64,000 bases of DNA, from NCBI GenBank assembly GCA_016710265.1, contig JADJJL010000007.1, positions 832,117 to 896,116 of the forward strand. The letters run 5' to 3'. Below the pieces are notes generated by a model. The model saw only the letters and a list, made by a program, of their open reading frames with translations, did not search any database and had not been told where the DNA came from. A program made the translations under genes and the position numbers. Below are positions 43,668 through 53,124 of this stretch, piece by piece (the first letter of the stretch is position 1; the number at the start of each line of letters is the position of its first letter). This DNA comes from Saprospiraceae bacterium. Its GTDB lineage: Bacteria > Bacteroidota > Bacteroidia > Chitinophagales > Saprospiraceae.

Positions 43668-44525
43668 GTGGAAAATTTTAATCTGGAAGCTTTTATAAAA
43701 GCTTCATTACAAGAAGATATAGGAACAGGCGACATCACTTCTTTGGCATGCATTCCCTATACCTCTCAATCTAAAGCCAAATTATTGGTCAAACAAGATG
43801 GAGTGCTGGCAGGTGTAGGCTTTGCAGAAGCTGTATTTAAGCAATTTAACTCTGAGCTTATATTTGAAAAGCTCTTAGAAGATGGTGCAAAGGTCACATA
43901 TGGGGACCTTGCATTTTACGTATCCGGATCCACCAGAGACATTCTGCAAACCGAAAGACTGGTATTAAACGTCATGCAAAGAATGAGTGGTATCGCCACT
44001 TTGAGTGCTCAATATGCGTCTTTGGTGGCAGATCTTCCTGTCAAAATATTGGATACCCGTAAAACTACTGCATTAAACCGTTATCTTGAAAAATGGGCGG
44101 TGAGAATCGGAGGATGTTTTAATTATCGAGATGGCTTGTACGATTGGTTTATGATCAAAGACAATCACATTAAAGCATGTGGAGGAATCCAAAGTGCCAT
44201 TCAAGCAGTACATAGCTATCAACAAAGCCAGGGACTTCAAAATACCGGAATTACGGTAGAAGTCAAAAATTTACAAGAATGTGAGGAATTGGTTCAAATT
44301 GGCGGTGTGAGCCGTATTATGTTTGACAATTTTGAGTTGGAAAAACTTCGGGAAGCGGTGCTTTTTGTCAATCGTCGCTTTGAAACCGAAGCTTCCGGAG
44401 GCATCACATTGAGTACGCTCAGACCAGTCGCATTGACTGGTGTAGATTTCATCTCAATTGGTGCTTTGACACACAGTGCCGGAAGCCTCGATTTAAGCTT
44501 GAAGATACAAGAACAGTTGGTTTAA
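43668..44525 (+). CDS. nadC: nicotinate-nucleotide pyrophosphorylase (carboxylating)
   Basis: A 285-aa enzyme with LQEDIGTGDITS at the N-terminus, ERLVLNVMQRMSGIAT, ILDTRKTTALNRYLEKWAV (phosphoribosyl binding), GGCFNYRDGLYDWFMIKDNHI and a C-terminal barrel with VEVKNLQE and FISIGALTHS. It makes nicotinate mononucleotide from quinolinate and PRPP in NAD synthesis. The start is a GTG at 43668, with TACCTTCG just upstream as a weak promoter box. It follows the barrel gene by 14 nt and overlaps the tail of a small minus-strand frame. Confidence 0.95.
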   Translation: MENFNLEAFIKASLQEDIGTGDITSLACIPYTSQSKAKLLVKQDGVLAGVGFAEAVFKQFNSELIFEKLLEDGAKVTYGDLAFYVSGSTRDILQTERLVLNVMQRMSGIATLSAQYASLVADLPVKILDTRKTTALNRYLEKWAVRIGGCFNYRDGLYDWFMIKDNHIKACGGIQSAIQAVHSYQQSQGLQNTGITVEVKNLQECEELVQIGGVSRIMFDNFELEKLREAVLFVNRRFETEASGGITLSTLRPVALTGVDFISIGALTHSAGSLDLSLKIQEQLV

Positions 44526-44632
44526 ACTGCATTGGTAATTGTTATAAAAGTGCTTAAGGCCACTGATAAAATAATCACCAACCAGAATCTGACGTCCTTG
44601 TAGAAAACCACTGGGGTTTGGTCTGCCTTCAT
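44522..44632 (-). CDS. small single-TM protein, 36 aa, convergent with nadC
   Basis: An ATG at 44632 opens a 36-codon frame: MKADQTPVVFYKDVRFW, then one membrane helix (LVIILSVALSTFITI) and stop, overlapping the nadC stop codon by a few bases on the other strand. The Y-K-D-x-R-F-W segment before the helix and clean membrane helix make chance less likely. No family name known to me. Confidence 0.45.
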   Translation of the reverse strand: MKADQTPVVFYKDVRFWLVIILSVALSTFITITNAV

Positions 44633-44647
44633 ACCATCTCTGATTTT

Positions 44648-45012
44648 GATAAAAAATAAATATTACACAATTTTTTGTCCGAGAAATGAATCTTTTCCAT
44701 TTTACACCTTTGATTTATTGCTTCCAATTTATTTCTGATGTACATCTCTTCCGACTAACTATACTATTCAAAAACGATGCCATATGGTTTTGCTGTAATA
44801 TGTCCCATTTTTATTGGCTTCTCCATCGATACCCTTCAAAATTTTATGATATGTTTATTTCATTTTTTAAAGAAATCTTGAATAAAAATCTTGAAATACT
44901 CAATGCTGGTTATACCATACATTACATAAAATTTTCATATCAAAATTGAACGATTAAAGCTCAGATCATAAAATCAAATGAATAGCTTCATATTTGTATT
45001 CGAATATAAAGG
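44648..45012. other. intergenic, no credible gene
   Basis: AT-rich. An 87-codon plus-strand frame (44686-44949) has Phe/His/Cys-rich composition unlike the neighbours and no motif, so I do not call it a gene. I see no hairpin or repeat. Confidence 0.4.
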
Positions 45013-47250
45013 ATGTCACAGGCAGAAATAAAAATTCTTGGTATACGGCACCACGGTGCGGGCTCATGTTTACGCATGATCAAAGCTTTGGAATCCTTCC
45101 AGCCGGATGCCATCTGCATCGAATTACCGCTGGAAACTGAATCCGCTTTGGCACAATTATCAGAAACCGGAAACCAATGTCCCTTGGCTTTTTTATTGTA
45201 CGAAGAAGCACATCCTCAGAACTGTTTTTACCTGCCCTTCGCAGACTTTTCACCGGAATATCAAGCGATCAAATATGGCATTCAAACCAATGTCAAAATT
45301 TTTGCGATGGATATGCCTGCCCAATATGCCCTGATTGGTTCGCAATTCAGTCAAAAGGATCCAAAAAATTTGATAGCAGATCAAAAAAACATCATCCGAG
45401 ATCCTCTGGGTTATCTCGCCAAATTACAAGGTTACAAAGACAGCGAAATTTGGTGGACGCAATATTTTGAACAATGGACCGACCATTCGCAATTGTTTGA
45501 GGTGATACAACAACTGATGATTGAATTAAGGAGTCGAAGTAAAGATTTGGATGATGAAGAAACCTTGGTTCGAGAAAAATTCATGCGTCAAAGAATCAAT
45601 AACTGTATTCAGGAAGGTTATAAAAAAATTGCAGTTGTCTGTGGCGCCTGGCATGGTCCAGTACTCTCTCCCGAATATCTTCACAGTAAATCTGCAGAGA
45701 AAATTTCTAATTATCGATCTGTCAAAACATCTTGTGCACTCATTCCATGGTCCTATCCAAGATTATTGCTCAATGGACATTATACTGCAGGTGTTAAATC
45801 ACCGGCGTGGAATGATTCACTATTTAATCAACCAGATGCACCCCTCTCCCATTGGCTCACCAGAGCCGCCAGAGAATTTAGAGAATACGGTTATATGATC
45901 GGCACATCGGACATCATCGACGCAGAAAATCTGGCCTATCAACTGACCTACCTAAGAGGATTGGTCCATCCAGGAATCCAGGAACTGGAAGAAACGCTCA
46001 TTTGCATCTTTGGGCAAGGTGATCCACACAGAATTCAATTACTATCTGAGAAAATTTTTGTGGGAGATAAAATTGGAAAAATAACTGTCGAAAATCATAA
46101 GCTCCCTTTCATTCAAGAATTTCACAAGCAATTAAAACAATTGAATCTAAATTCATATTGGGGTCAAGAAAATGAAAAGGCCTTGCAGTTGGATTTGAGA
46201 AAACCAAAACATTTAGAAAAAAGTCGCTTCATACATAAAACATTATTGTTGCAGCTAAAATGGGGATTCCAATTAAATTTAGATTTTTCAGCGAAAGGAA
46301 ATTTTCACGAACACTGGAAATTTGAATGGAATCCTGAGTTGGAATTACGATTGATTCAGTTGGCCATTTTGGGAAATACTTTTCACGAAGTGATCCTTCG
46401 AATTCTCAATGAATTGTTACTATCCAAAAAAACGGACTTAGCCATGCTCGGTTCAGTTTTAGAACACGCATTGAAAACAGGTATGGATGAAGTTTTCAAA
46501 GACATCAGTATTCAATTGCACGCAAATTGTTTAGAAATTGAAGACGTAACAGAATTATCTCGACTGATTCGTCCATTGGTAGCAGGAATCAGTTATGGCA
46601 ATCTTCATGATTATGATATACAGCATACGCAACAATTGGTTCAATTGATTTTACCAAGAATGGTATTTAATTTTGGACATCAATGTCAAGGAATCCAAGA
46701 TGAAAAAGCGAGACAAATGTGCGAAGTGATGTTGACCATTCATAGTAGTTTTTATCATCTTAAAGATGAAACTCTAAAACAAGAATGGAAGGAACAAGTC
46801 AATAGATTTAGTATAGATCCTACGGTGCATCCGATCATCCGTGGCAAGGGAATCAGTCTTAGCATGGATGAGGAATGGATGTCCGAAAAAGATTTGTCCG
46901 ATCGTTTAATCATGGAATGTGGTGATCAACATTCTCCCATGAATACGGCACTCTGGATAGAAGGATTTTTATTGACCGCTAGTGCTTTTCATTTGAACAA
47001 AGATGAAATGATTCAAACATTAAACGAATGGTTGGTGCAATTAACGGAAGAGCATTTTAAAGCCGTATTGCCACTTTTGAGAAGAAGCTTTAGTCAAATT
47101 AGTTATGGTGAATTGGTTCGTATAAAACGGAGTGTTCGCAAAAAAGAAAATACACCAGAAAAAATCAGTTTAGTGGATTGGACTTTAAGAGAGGATTTAT
47201 TGGAAATGGTGAGGAAAAAGTTAAACTTCTATTCTTCTTCTCCTAATTGA
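45013..47250 (+). CDS. DUF5682 family protein
   Basis: The 745-aa cytoplasmic protein begins with ILGIRHHGAGSCLRMIKAL and AICIELPLE, the signature of DUF5682 (PF18934), related by this N-terminal pattern to the TraB/ChaN-like group; a conserved VVCGAWHGPVL run follows near residue 210. The remainder is helical. DUF5682 genes usually sit beside a MoxR-type AAA ATPase, a VWA protein and a SWIM zinc-finger protein, but none is here, so it is an orphan member. Function unknown. Its 3' end overlaps the end of scpA by 22 nt, convergently. Confidence 0.75.
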   Translation: MSQAEIKILGIRHHGAGSCLRMIKALESFQPDAICIELPLETESALAQLSETGNQCPLAFLLYEEAHPQNCFYLPFADFSPEYQAIKYGIQTNVKIFAMDMPAQYALIGSQFSQKDPKNLIADQKNIIRDPLGYLAKLQGYKDSEIWWTQYFEQWTDHSQLFEVIQQLMIELRSRSKDLDDEETLVREKFMRQRINNCIQEGYKKIAVVCGAWHGPVLSPEYLHSKSAEKISNYRSVKTSCALIPWSYPRLLLNGHYTAGVKSPAWNDSLFNQPDAPLSHWLTRAAREFREYGYMIGTSDIIDAENLAYQLTYLRGLVHPGIQELEETLICIFGQGDPHRIQLLSEKIFVGDKIGKITVENHKLPFIQEFHKQLKQLNLNSYWGQENEKALQLDLRKPKHLEKSRFIHKTLLLQLKWGFQLNLDFSAKGNFHEHWKFEWNPELELRLIQLAILGNTFHEVILRILNELLLSKKTDLAMLGSVLEHALKTGMDEVFKDISIQLHANCLEIEDVTELSRLIRPLVAGISYGNLHDYDIQHTQQLVQLILPRMVFNFGHQCQGIQDEKARQMCEVMLTIHSSFYHLKDETLKQEWKEQVNRFSIDPTVHPIIRGKGISLSMDEEWMSEKDLSDRLIMECGDQHSPMNTALWIEGFLLTASAFHLNKDEMIQTLNEWLVQLTEEHFKAVLPLLRRSFSQISYGELVRIKRSVRKKENTPEKISLVDWTLREDLLEMVRKKLNFYSSSPN

Positions 47251-48020
47251 GAAAGTAAGGCAAAATTGCTAGCCTCAGGTGGTTCATCTGGAATGGCTTC
47301 TTCCACCCAAAATTGATTGACTGCTTCACCTTTGATGATCACCAATTGTTGCAAATTGACCATTTCGAGCATCGCCAAAAATGTGACGATCGCATGAATT
47401 CGGTTTTCACAAGCTTCAAATATTTGGAAAAAGTCAATCTTGTTATTGGATTTCAATAAACTTCGAATCTTGTCTTGCTGATCGGAAAGTTGGTATTCGT
47501 AATCATAAATCTGATGCACCACTGTCGCTGGCTTGTTAAACCGATCCATGACCTTTTGGAAGACTTTTAACAAATTGTACAAACTCAAGGTTTCCCATTC
47601 TGCGTCCACAAGGGCTTTTTGAGAAAGCACTTCAAATTCAGTTTGAAGATTGCCTCTAGGCATTTTTAGTGATTGTTCGTCTTCAAAATCAGAAAGTTCC
47701 TGGATGACTTCTTTTACCGCCTTGTACTCCAGTAACTTTTGGACCAATTCTTTTCGTGGATCAATTTCTTGATTGTTTTCGTCCAGCTCCTTACGAGGGA
47801 TCAGCATTTTGGCCTTGATTCTAATCAAAGTGGCTGCCACCAAAATAAATTCGCTGGCGATATCCAAATTGAGAGATTCAATATGACGAATGTATTCTAA
47901 AAAATCGCCTGTGATTTTTGCAATGGGGATATCGTGGATATCCAGTTCATCCCTTTCAATAAAGAATAACAACAGGTCAAAAGGACCCTCAAATTGCTGA
48001 ATTTTGATCGTATAACTCAT
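47229..48020 (-). CDS. scpA: segregation and condensation protein A
   Basis: A 263-aa kleisin with the ScpA start IQQFEGPFDLLLFFIERDELDIHDIPIAKIT, split here into its conserved parts: FEGPFDLLL and ELDIHDIPI. It then has IASEFILVAATLIRIKAKML and a C-terminal winged helix (FLAMLEMVNLQQLVII). It bridges the SMC ATPase heads in chromosome condensation. ScpB is not adjacent in this window. Its 3' end overlaps the DUF5682 gene on the other strand. Confidence 0.93.
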   Translation of the reverse strand: MSYTIKIQQFEGPFDLLLFFIERDELDIHDIPIAKITGDFLEYIRHIESLNLDIASEFILVAATLIRIKAKMLIPRKELDENNQEIDPRKELVQKLLEYKAVKEVIQELSDFEDEQSLKMPRGNLQTEFEVLSQKALVDAEWETLSLYNLLKVFQKVMDRFNKPATVVHQIYDYEYQLSDQQDKIRSLLKSNNKIDFFQIFEACENRIHAIVTFLAMLEMVNLQQLVIIKGEAVNQFWVEEAIPDEPPEASNFALLSQLGEEE

Positions 48021-48093
48021 CAGATCCTAAAAAGGACTGCGAAGATAGTTCATCTGGCTTAATTACAAATAAGATATTCCGATATAAAAAGCC

Positions 48094-48101
48094 TAGTTTT
48101 G
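48094..48101 (+). promoter_or_regulatory. Bacteroidota -7 promoter box
   Basis: TAGTTTTG matches TAnnTTTG and is 20 nt before the ATG of the methyltransferase gene at 48122. Confidence 0.45.
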
Positions 48102-48121
48102 CAAAATTGAAATCATAGAAT

Positions 48122-48832
48122 ATGAGCCTAAAAGCCAGTTTGTACTTAATTCCGGTGCCCTTATCAGGTGCCGGCGTCACTCAGATGTCCGCGGACGCTA
48201 AATCCATGGCCCACCAATTAAATTACTTTATCTCCGAACGCCCCAAAACCAGCCGCAAGTGGATCAAAGATATTCAGCACCCTTTGCCCCAATCTGAAAT
48301 TACGGTCATCGACATCATGGAATTGGCTGATATTGAAATATTTAATAACATGATAGCCGCCTTAAACAAGGGTATCTCGATTGGGCTTGTATCTGAGGCA
48401 GGCATGCCCTGTATTGCAGATCCGGGCTTTGAACTGGTGTCAAGACTCCATGCTCAAGGCTGGGAAATCAAACCCTTGCCTGGACCCAATAGCATGATGA
48501 TGGCGCTCATGGCCTCGGGACTTCCGGGACAAAAATTTAGTTTTCACGGCTACTTAAGTGCAAAAAAAGAAGAATTGAGAGAAGAGGTTATCAAAGTTTC
48601 AAAAGCTGCTAAAACTTCTGGTTTTACACAAATTTTTATGGAAACACCTTACCGCAATAAACAGGTATTTACAACTTTGTTGGGTGTATGTCCTCAAGAC
48701 CTTAAATTGTGTGTGGCAGCTGATTTAGGCACTAAAACTGAAATCATCAAAACTGCTAAAATATCTCATTGGAAAACTGCAGAACTCAATCCATTTTATG
48801 ACAGACCTGCCATCTTTATATTGTCAGCATAA
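48122..48832 (+). CDS. RsmI-like tetrapyrrole-methylase-fold SAM-dependent methyltransferase
   Basis: A 236-aa protein with the tetrapyrrole methylase fold: LYLIPVPLSGAG near the N-terminus, GLVSEAGMPCIADPGFELV (the usual S-D-A-G-x-P-x-I-S-D-P-G with changes), LPGPNSMMMALMASGLP and FSFHGYLS. This is the YraL/RsmI superfamily, whose RsmI members methylate C1402 of 16S rRNA. Bacteroidota often carry a second short paralogue like this one, so the exact substrate is uncertain. Confidence 0.8.
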   Translation: MSLKASLYLIPVPLSGAGVTQMSADAKSMAHQLNYFISERPKTSRKWIKDIQHPLPQSEITVIDIMELADIEIFNNMIAALNKGISIGLVSEAGMPCIADPGFELVSRLHAQGWEIKPLPGPNSMMMALMASGLPGQKFSFHGYLSAKKEELREEVIKVSKAAKTSGFTQIFMETPYRNKQVFTTLLGVCPQDLKLCVAADLGTKTEIIKTAKISHWKTAELNPFYDRPAIFILSA

Positions 48833-48950
48833 TTTTTACATAAAACTGCTATTGGTCTAATTACTTGATGAAAATCACTTTAATATGTAACATTTGTTAC
48901 TGGTGAACTTCATGCTCCATTGTAATTTTAGACCAATAAAAATCAAAAAG

Positions 48951-49157
48951 ATGATAAAAAACATGGGTTCTACGGACAAAACAATACGCTTAATAATTGC
49001 ATTGGTCATTGCAGTATTTTATTTCACAAATGTAATCACAGGTACGATCGCCATTGTGGCACTTATTTTTGCACTTATTTTTGTGGTCACCAGCTTTTTT
49101 AGTTTTTGTCCATTATACTATCCTTTTGGTATTTCAAGCTGCGCTAAAAAAGATTAA
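48951..49157 (+). CDS. DUF2892 family inner membrane protein
   Basis: About 68 aa from ATG 48951 (MIKNMGSTDKTIRLI). The upstream part of the open frame lacks similarity and is not used. K-N-M-G-x-x-D-x-x-I-R near the start, two membrane helices and a CPLYYPFGISSC ending are typical of DUF2892 (PF11127) proteins, often found near rhodanese or metal-linked genes. A heavy-metal-binding domain protein follows 57 nt downstream. Confidence 0.8.
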   Translation: MIKNMGSTDKTIRLIIALVIAVFYFTNVITGTIAIVALIFALIFVVTSFFSFCPLYYPFGISSCAKKD

Positions 49158-49214
49158 TTCTTAGTGCCCGGAACCAAGCCTGTTTATTATTTGTTCTCTT
49201 GCTAAAACAAGGAA

Positions 49215-49490
49215 ATGAACACACACACATTAAAAATAGCGAATCTAAAATGCAACGGCTGTGCAAGCACCATCACCAAAAAAATATCTGAACTTTCTGG
49301 TGTAGAAAATGTCAAAGTAGATGTTGAAAATGATGAGGTAACTGTTGACTATTCAGCAACTCAAACCAATTTGGATAAAATTAAATCCACGCTTTTGGGT
49401 CTCGGTTATCCTGAAGCCACTGAACAAAATGGCTTACTCACACAACTTAAGAGTTATGCGAGTTGTATGGTAGGACGCTTTGGAAATTAA
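49215..49490 (+). CDS. heavy-metal-associated (HMA) domain protein
   Basis: A 91-aa ferredoxin-like HMA domain: LKIANLKCNGCASTI has the metal-binding C-x-x-C (Cys13, Cys16), and the VDVENDEVTVDY strand and LGYPEATEQN end follow. A short extra tail contains one cysteine. It likely binds Cu(I) or a similar soft metal. It follows the DUF2892 gene in the same direction. Confidence 0.85.
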   Translation: MNTHTLKIANLKCNGCASTITKKISELSGVENVKVDVENDEVTVDYSATQTNLDKIKSTLLGLGYPEATEQNGLLTQLKSYASCMVGRFGN

Positions 49491-49551
49491 TTAGTTGATT
49501 AGTTAATGAGTCAATTAGTCGATTTGAAAATGCAGAGGGACGCTACTAAGA

Positions 49552-49832
49552 GCCTTTCTAAACCAGCGGCCCCAAACAGGCAGATTTTGGTTACGTAAAT
49601 TTTTACATGAGAGGGTATTTCAACTTAGAAAAAGGATCAAAAGGAGAAAAGGCCGTATTTTTTGTCGCTACAGAGAAAGTTTCTATTGTTAGAATGACGA
49701 ATGTTTAATCGAACAGGTTGGATGTCGTAGCGACAAAATCCGACGGACCAAAATCTGCCCAACATCGTTGGCTTCAAGAATAGAAAGTAAAAGAAACCAG
49801 ATGCAAGATATAGCGCCGCCTTTTAGAAAGGC
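49552..49832 (-). repeat. 281-bp nested inverted-repeat (MITE-like) element, copy B
   Basis: It has the same architecture and the same length as copy A at 28012-28292, in inverted orientation: GCCTTTCTAAA / TTTAGAAAGGC ends (49552-49562, 49822-49832), with the GCAGATTTTGGT pair conserved and a GTCGCTAC pair inside. The core 49548-49773 is nearly identical to 28071-28296; the segment 49774-49820 is more diverged. Confidence 0.8.
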
Positions 49833-49842
49833 TGCGTTTTTG

Positions 49843-49867
49843 CTACTTTTTGCGCGACAAAAAGTAG
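49843..49867. repeat. palindrome CTACTTTTTG / CAAAAAGTAG
   Basis: A perfect 10-bp inverted repeat with a 5-bp loop lies just outside the 281-bp element. The right half with flanks recurs at 50052-50080 (GCGCCAAAAAGTAGGATAAA) and inverted at 27897-27925. Confidence 0.6.
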
Positions 49868-50115
49868 GACAAAAGGAAAAAGCAAAATTTCCGTTTTAAT
49901 AAGCTTTTATAAATGTTGCTTAGGATTAAAATCTGATTAACAGTACTGTTTTACGGAATAGAAATTGAAATATAACAGTTTTAATACAAAATCATATATC
50001 ACACTTAAGGTGTTGTCTCACCCTATCAATCTCTAAGCTTGGATTTTTAAGTCGAGCGCCAAAAAGTAGGATAAAAGAAGGCCGCAACTTTGTATCTTAG
50101 AAACTTCTTAAATTT
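49868..50115. other. intergenic repeat flank
   Basis: AT-rich, no gene seen. Near its end (50052-50080) is another copy of the CGCCAAAAAGTAGGA-type word, so this region has at least two repeat remnants. Confidence 0.4.
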
Positions 50116-51489
50116 TTACATAGTCAAAATCTCATCAACCGCATCTTCTCCACTTTGAATAGCACCCTCCATAAATCCTTGCCAATCCGCCAAATGCTCT
50201 CCTGCAAAAGCGACATTTTGATGTGATTGTTTTAAGGTGGGCATCACTTCAAACCATTGTCCTTTTCCATAAAATGCATATGCACCTGATGAATATTTAT
50301 CTTGTGCCCAATAATACATCATATCATCTTTAAGATACTTCTCCGCTCTTCCAAAAGCTGGTTTTAAGGCTTCCATGATGATCTCTTTTCTTTGCTTCTG
50401 ACTGACTGAAGCCAATGAATCTGCTTTATCTCCAGTGGCATAACACATGAGTATTCCATGTTTTCCAGCTTGATTTTTAGTACCATGGTAAAAATAATGG
50501 GCAGGAGTATCTGTGATCATGTCAAAATCGTCTCTCTTCCAAATTCTTTCTTTAAAAATCAAAGGAAATTTACCAATCCTTGCATATTGTAATTCATTGA
50601 TTGCATCCAATGTGTTTTGAGGCAACAATGGTTTCCAATTCATTTTTAAAATGGAAAAAGTAGGAACCGCACAAATCAATTTTTCACCACTAAATATTTT
50701 GCCATTGGAACAAGTCACTTCGATGGTCTTGGAATTGGATTGATCAATTGAACTGACGCTGTGACTTAATAAAATATTCTCCATACCAATGTTTTCGGCC
50801 ATTTTTTGAATCAACATTGCATTGCCGCCTCGAATTTTAAGATCCATTTCGTTTTTTTCACTGCTCTCTGCATATTCCGCCAATGCTGCATAAGCTGAAG
50901 TATGCCTGATGCTTTCACCAAAATCAGTAGAGTCGAGTAATTCTCTTAACAGCATGTCTTGATCCGTCAAATTTTTGGTAGATAAAAATCTCCACCAATC
51001 CATCTTATCCAATTTTTGCTTTTGTTTTTCTGACATTTTTTCCCAAATCGCTGTTTTCTGTTCCCAAAATTGATTCATGGCAGGACTAAAATCCCATTGA
51101 CCTGATTTGGAATACGATCCATTGAAAGTGAGATCAGATTCAAATTGATTGTTGTCCAGAGCTAAACCAAATTTAGTGCAGAGGGACTTTATTCGTTCGT
51201 GAGATTCCCCTACCCACTCAGCACCCAGTTCTATGACCTGTCCTTGGGCCGATTCAGGTTTGTGGGAAAAAACCCTACCCCCAATTCTGTTTCTGGATTC
51301 AAGTACAGTCACCTTCGTTCCAAGTTCCTTTAGCTTAAGTGCCGCAGCCAAACCAGAAAATCCCGCACCTATTACGATGACGGATTTAGGCAAATTTCTA
51401 CTAAATGTAGATGCTTTGACCTGATTTACAGAGCCAAGGAGACCGGTCCCCACGATGGCACTCTTGATTATAAAATCCCTTCTGTTCAT
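50116..51489 (-). CDS. flavin monoamine oxidase family FAD-dependent oxidoreductase
   Basis: A 457-aa protein. An N-terminal NRRDFIIKSAIVGTG segment resembles a twin-arginine signal. The FAD-binding Rossmann motif VIVIGAGFSGLAAALKL follows (near 37), then LESRNRIGGRVF and the C-terminal FAGEHLADWQGFMEGAIQSG, which completes the flavin site as in monoamine/polyamine oxidases (PF01593). It probably oxidises a primary or secondary amine in the periplasm. It is a single gene with no partner. Confidence 0.85.
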   Translation of the reverse strand: MNRRDFIIKSAIVGTGLLGSVNQVKASTFSRNLPKSVIVIGAGFSGLAAALKLKELGTKVTVLESRNRIGGRVFSHKPESAQGQVIELGAEWVGESHERIKSLCTKFGLALDNNQFESDLTFNGSYSKSGQWDFSPAMNQFWEQKTAIWEKMSEKQKQKLDKMDWWRFLSTKNLTDQDMLLRELLDSTDFGESIRHTSAYAALAEYAESSEKNEMDLKIRGGNAMLIQKMAENIGMENILLSHSVSSIDQSNSKTIEVTCSNGKIFSGEKLICAVPTFSILKMNWKPLLPQNTLDAINELQYARIGKFPLIFKERIWKRDDFDMITDTPAHYFYHGTKNQAGKHGILMCYATGDKADSLASVSQKQRKEIIMEALKPAFGRAEKYLKDDMMYYWAQDKYSSGAYAFYGKGQWFEVMPTLKQSHQNVAFAGEHLADWQGFMEGAIQSGEDAVDEILTM

Positions 51490-51630
51490 GAGTTAATAAA
51501 TTATCAAACTTTAATAAAATTTATGAAGACACAATGCGTGAACAAAATTAGTTATTTTTTAAATATTTGGTTCAACTTCGTATTTTGGCCCTGAATACTA
51601 AAACTCATTTGATTAATTTACCAATTGGTG

Positions 51631-52425
51631 ATGCAAAATAGAAATATAATTAAAACTTTAATGCTGGCATTGGTATGCCTTATGTCACTAGCATGTAATA
51701 TCTCAAATTCAAAGAGCTTCAATAAACCAAAAGAAAATATTCGAACGATCTACCAAATCTCATTTAATGAAGATCCCAATACCATCCAAACTCTAGAATA
51801 CAATGCCAGTGGAGATTTGATAAAACAAATTATGCCCAATGATACGATTTATTACAATTATAAAAATAAAACCATCATTAAGGAATATTCAAATAAAAAA
51901 GAAAATTGGCTTTCCAAAATAGTATATCAAACAAATGCATCAGGAAGAATTATCAAAAGTCAATTATTTGATCCGAGTAATGTAGAAATTAGCAATTACC
52001 AATTTGACTACAATTCAAATAATTATTTAACAAAGGCTATTCATCAAGTAGGAAAACAGAATATGACTAACAATATGGAATTTAACTATAAAAAAGAAAA
52101 CTTAGATAAAGTATACATCAAAAATAGCGAAAATAAAATTATATCGATTTACCAATACGAGTATTTTTACAATAAAATAAACATGTACAATATTTTTATT
52201 CATTCCATTCTAACTGACCTGTTTCCCAATGAACGACTTGGCCGAAGTAATAATAATATGATCAAATCACTTACTCAAATATCACCAAATGGAGATACGC
52301 TTTCAAAACTGGAGTACTCTTACCCGAAAGCACAAGACAAGAACCAACTTATCCAAATAGAAACCGATGTTTTAAATCAAAATACAAACAAAATAATATA
52401 TCACTTTAGCAATGGTAAAAAATAA
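51631..52425 (+). CDS. hypothetical lipoprotein with YD-repeat-like strands
   Basis: About 264 aa from ATG 51631 (in-frame TTG 51625 and GTG 51628 precede it). Signal peptide and lipobox MLALVCLMSLAC. The mature part has repeated short strands such as LEYNASGDLIKQIM, YQTNASGRIIKSQLFD and FDYNSNNYLTKAIHQ, like the Y-x-x-x-G-x-L units of RHS/YD proteins and many Bacteroidota lipoproteins. Function unknown. Divergent from the amine oxidase gene. Confidence 0.7.
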   Translation: MQNRNIIKTLMLALVCLMSLACNISNSKSFNKPKENIRTIYQISFNEDPNTIQTLEYNASGDLIKQIMPNDTIYYNYKNKTIIKEYSNKKENWLSKIVYQTNASGRIIKSQLFDPSNVEISNYQFDYNSNNYLTKAIHQVGKQNMTNNMEFNYKKENLDKVYIKNSENKIISIYQYEYFYNKINMYNIFIHSILTDLFPNERLGRSNNNMIKSLTQISPNGDTLSKLEYSYPKAQDKNQLIQIETDVLNQNTNKIIYHFSNGKK

Positions 52426-52465
52426 TTCAATAAACTTCTACTCGAAAACTAATTAAATTCAGTAA

Positions 52466-52777
52466 GTGTCATCTAACTTTACCAATCTACTCATAAAATT
52501 ATATTGGCCTATCTTGATCATCTATGTGATCATCTTGTTGGCTTTTGTGATGTTGTATTTTACAGAAATCAACAACTGGTCAGATAGAAAATATTACAAT
52601 TGGATGAACTTTAAAAGAATCTCCATCGTGTCGGGTATCATCATTGGAGCCTTGCTTACAAAATACCAAGGGCAGACTCAAATCTCTCTTTGGATTTTAT
52701 ATATTCCAGTGGCTTTTTCCCTCATTGTTCTTCTTTTTGGCCTATTTATAATGTATCTATATTCTAAATCCATATGA
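52466..52777 (+). CDS. small 3-TM membrane protein (tandem paralogue 1)
   Basis: A 103-aa protein from a GTG at 52466 with three membrane helices (about 14-34, 52-67, 74-98). It resembles the next protein in layout and words: KLYWPILIIY near the start and TQISLWILYIPVAFSLI near the end, against KIFWPLIVCY and VRIASLILVIPAIITVG. No named family. The stop overlaps the next start (ATGA), so the two are translationally coupled. Confidence 0.65.
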   Translation: MSSNFTNLLIKLYWPILIIYVIILLAFVMLYFTEINNWSDRKYYNWMNFKRISIVSGIIIGALLTKYQGQTQISLWILYIPVAFSLIVLLFGLFIMYLYSKSI

Positions 52778-53115
52778 ATCTTCAAAATGTCATTTCTTAC
52801 ATAAAGGATAAATTGGAAAAAATATTCTGGCCCCTCATTGTATGTTATGCACTCTATCTTGTTTTCGAAATTTATTCTTATTACGATGAAAAAGAGTCTT
52901 TTATGGATAAAGTATATTTTGAAAATATGTACCAAGCCAAATTCTTGACCCTTGCTCTAATACTTGCGGCTGCATTAATTTTTAAAGTGACAGGAAAAGT
53001 GAGAATTGCCAGTTTGATCTTAGTTATACCAGCGATTATTACTGTAGGCACTTTTCTGATTGTAATGTTGGTAATTGCTGGTCTAGCAATTCTTTTTATT
53101 CTTTTTGGCAATTAA
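52774..53115 (+). CDS. small 3-4-TM membrane protein (tandem paralogue 2)
   Basis: A 113-aa protein with membrane helices near 16-34, 54-70 and 77-110. It is paralogous to the preceding protein by position of helices and the shared KI/LYWPL start and I-P-A/V motif. It overlaps that gene by 4 nt and is followed after 9 nt by the DUF3592 gene, so this is a compact operon. Function unknown. Confidence 0.65.
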   Translation: MNLQNVISYIKDKLEKIFWPLIVCYALYLVFEIYSYYDEKESFMDKVYFENMYQAKFLTLALILAAALIFKVTGKVRIASLILVIPAIITVGTFLIVMLVIAGLAILFILFGN

Positions 53116-53124
53116 CTACCAAAG

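Noticed and set aside
44686..44949. 87-codon plus-strand frame between nadC and the DUF5682 gene
   Set aside because: Composition is rich in Phe, His, Tyr and Cys, unlike neighbouring genes, with no motif or clear start context; probably chance in AT-rich DNA.
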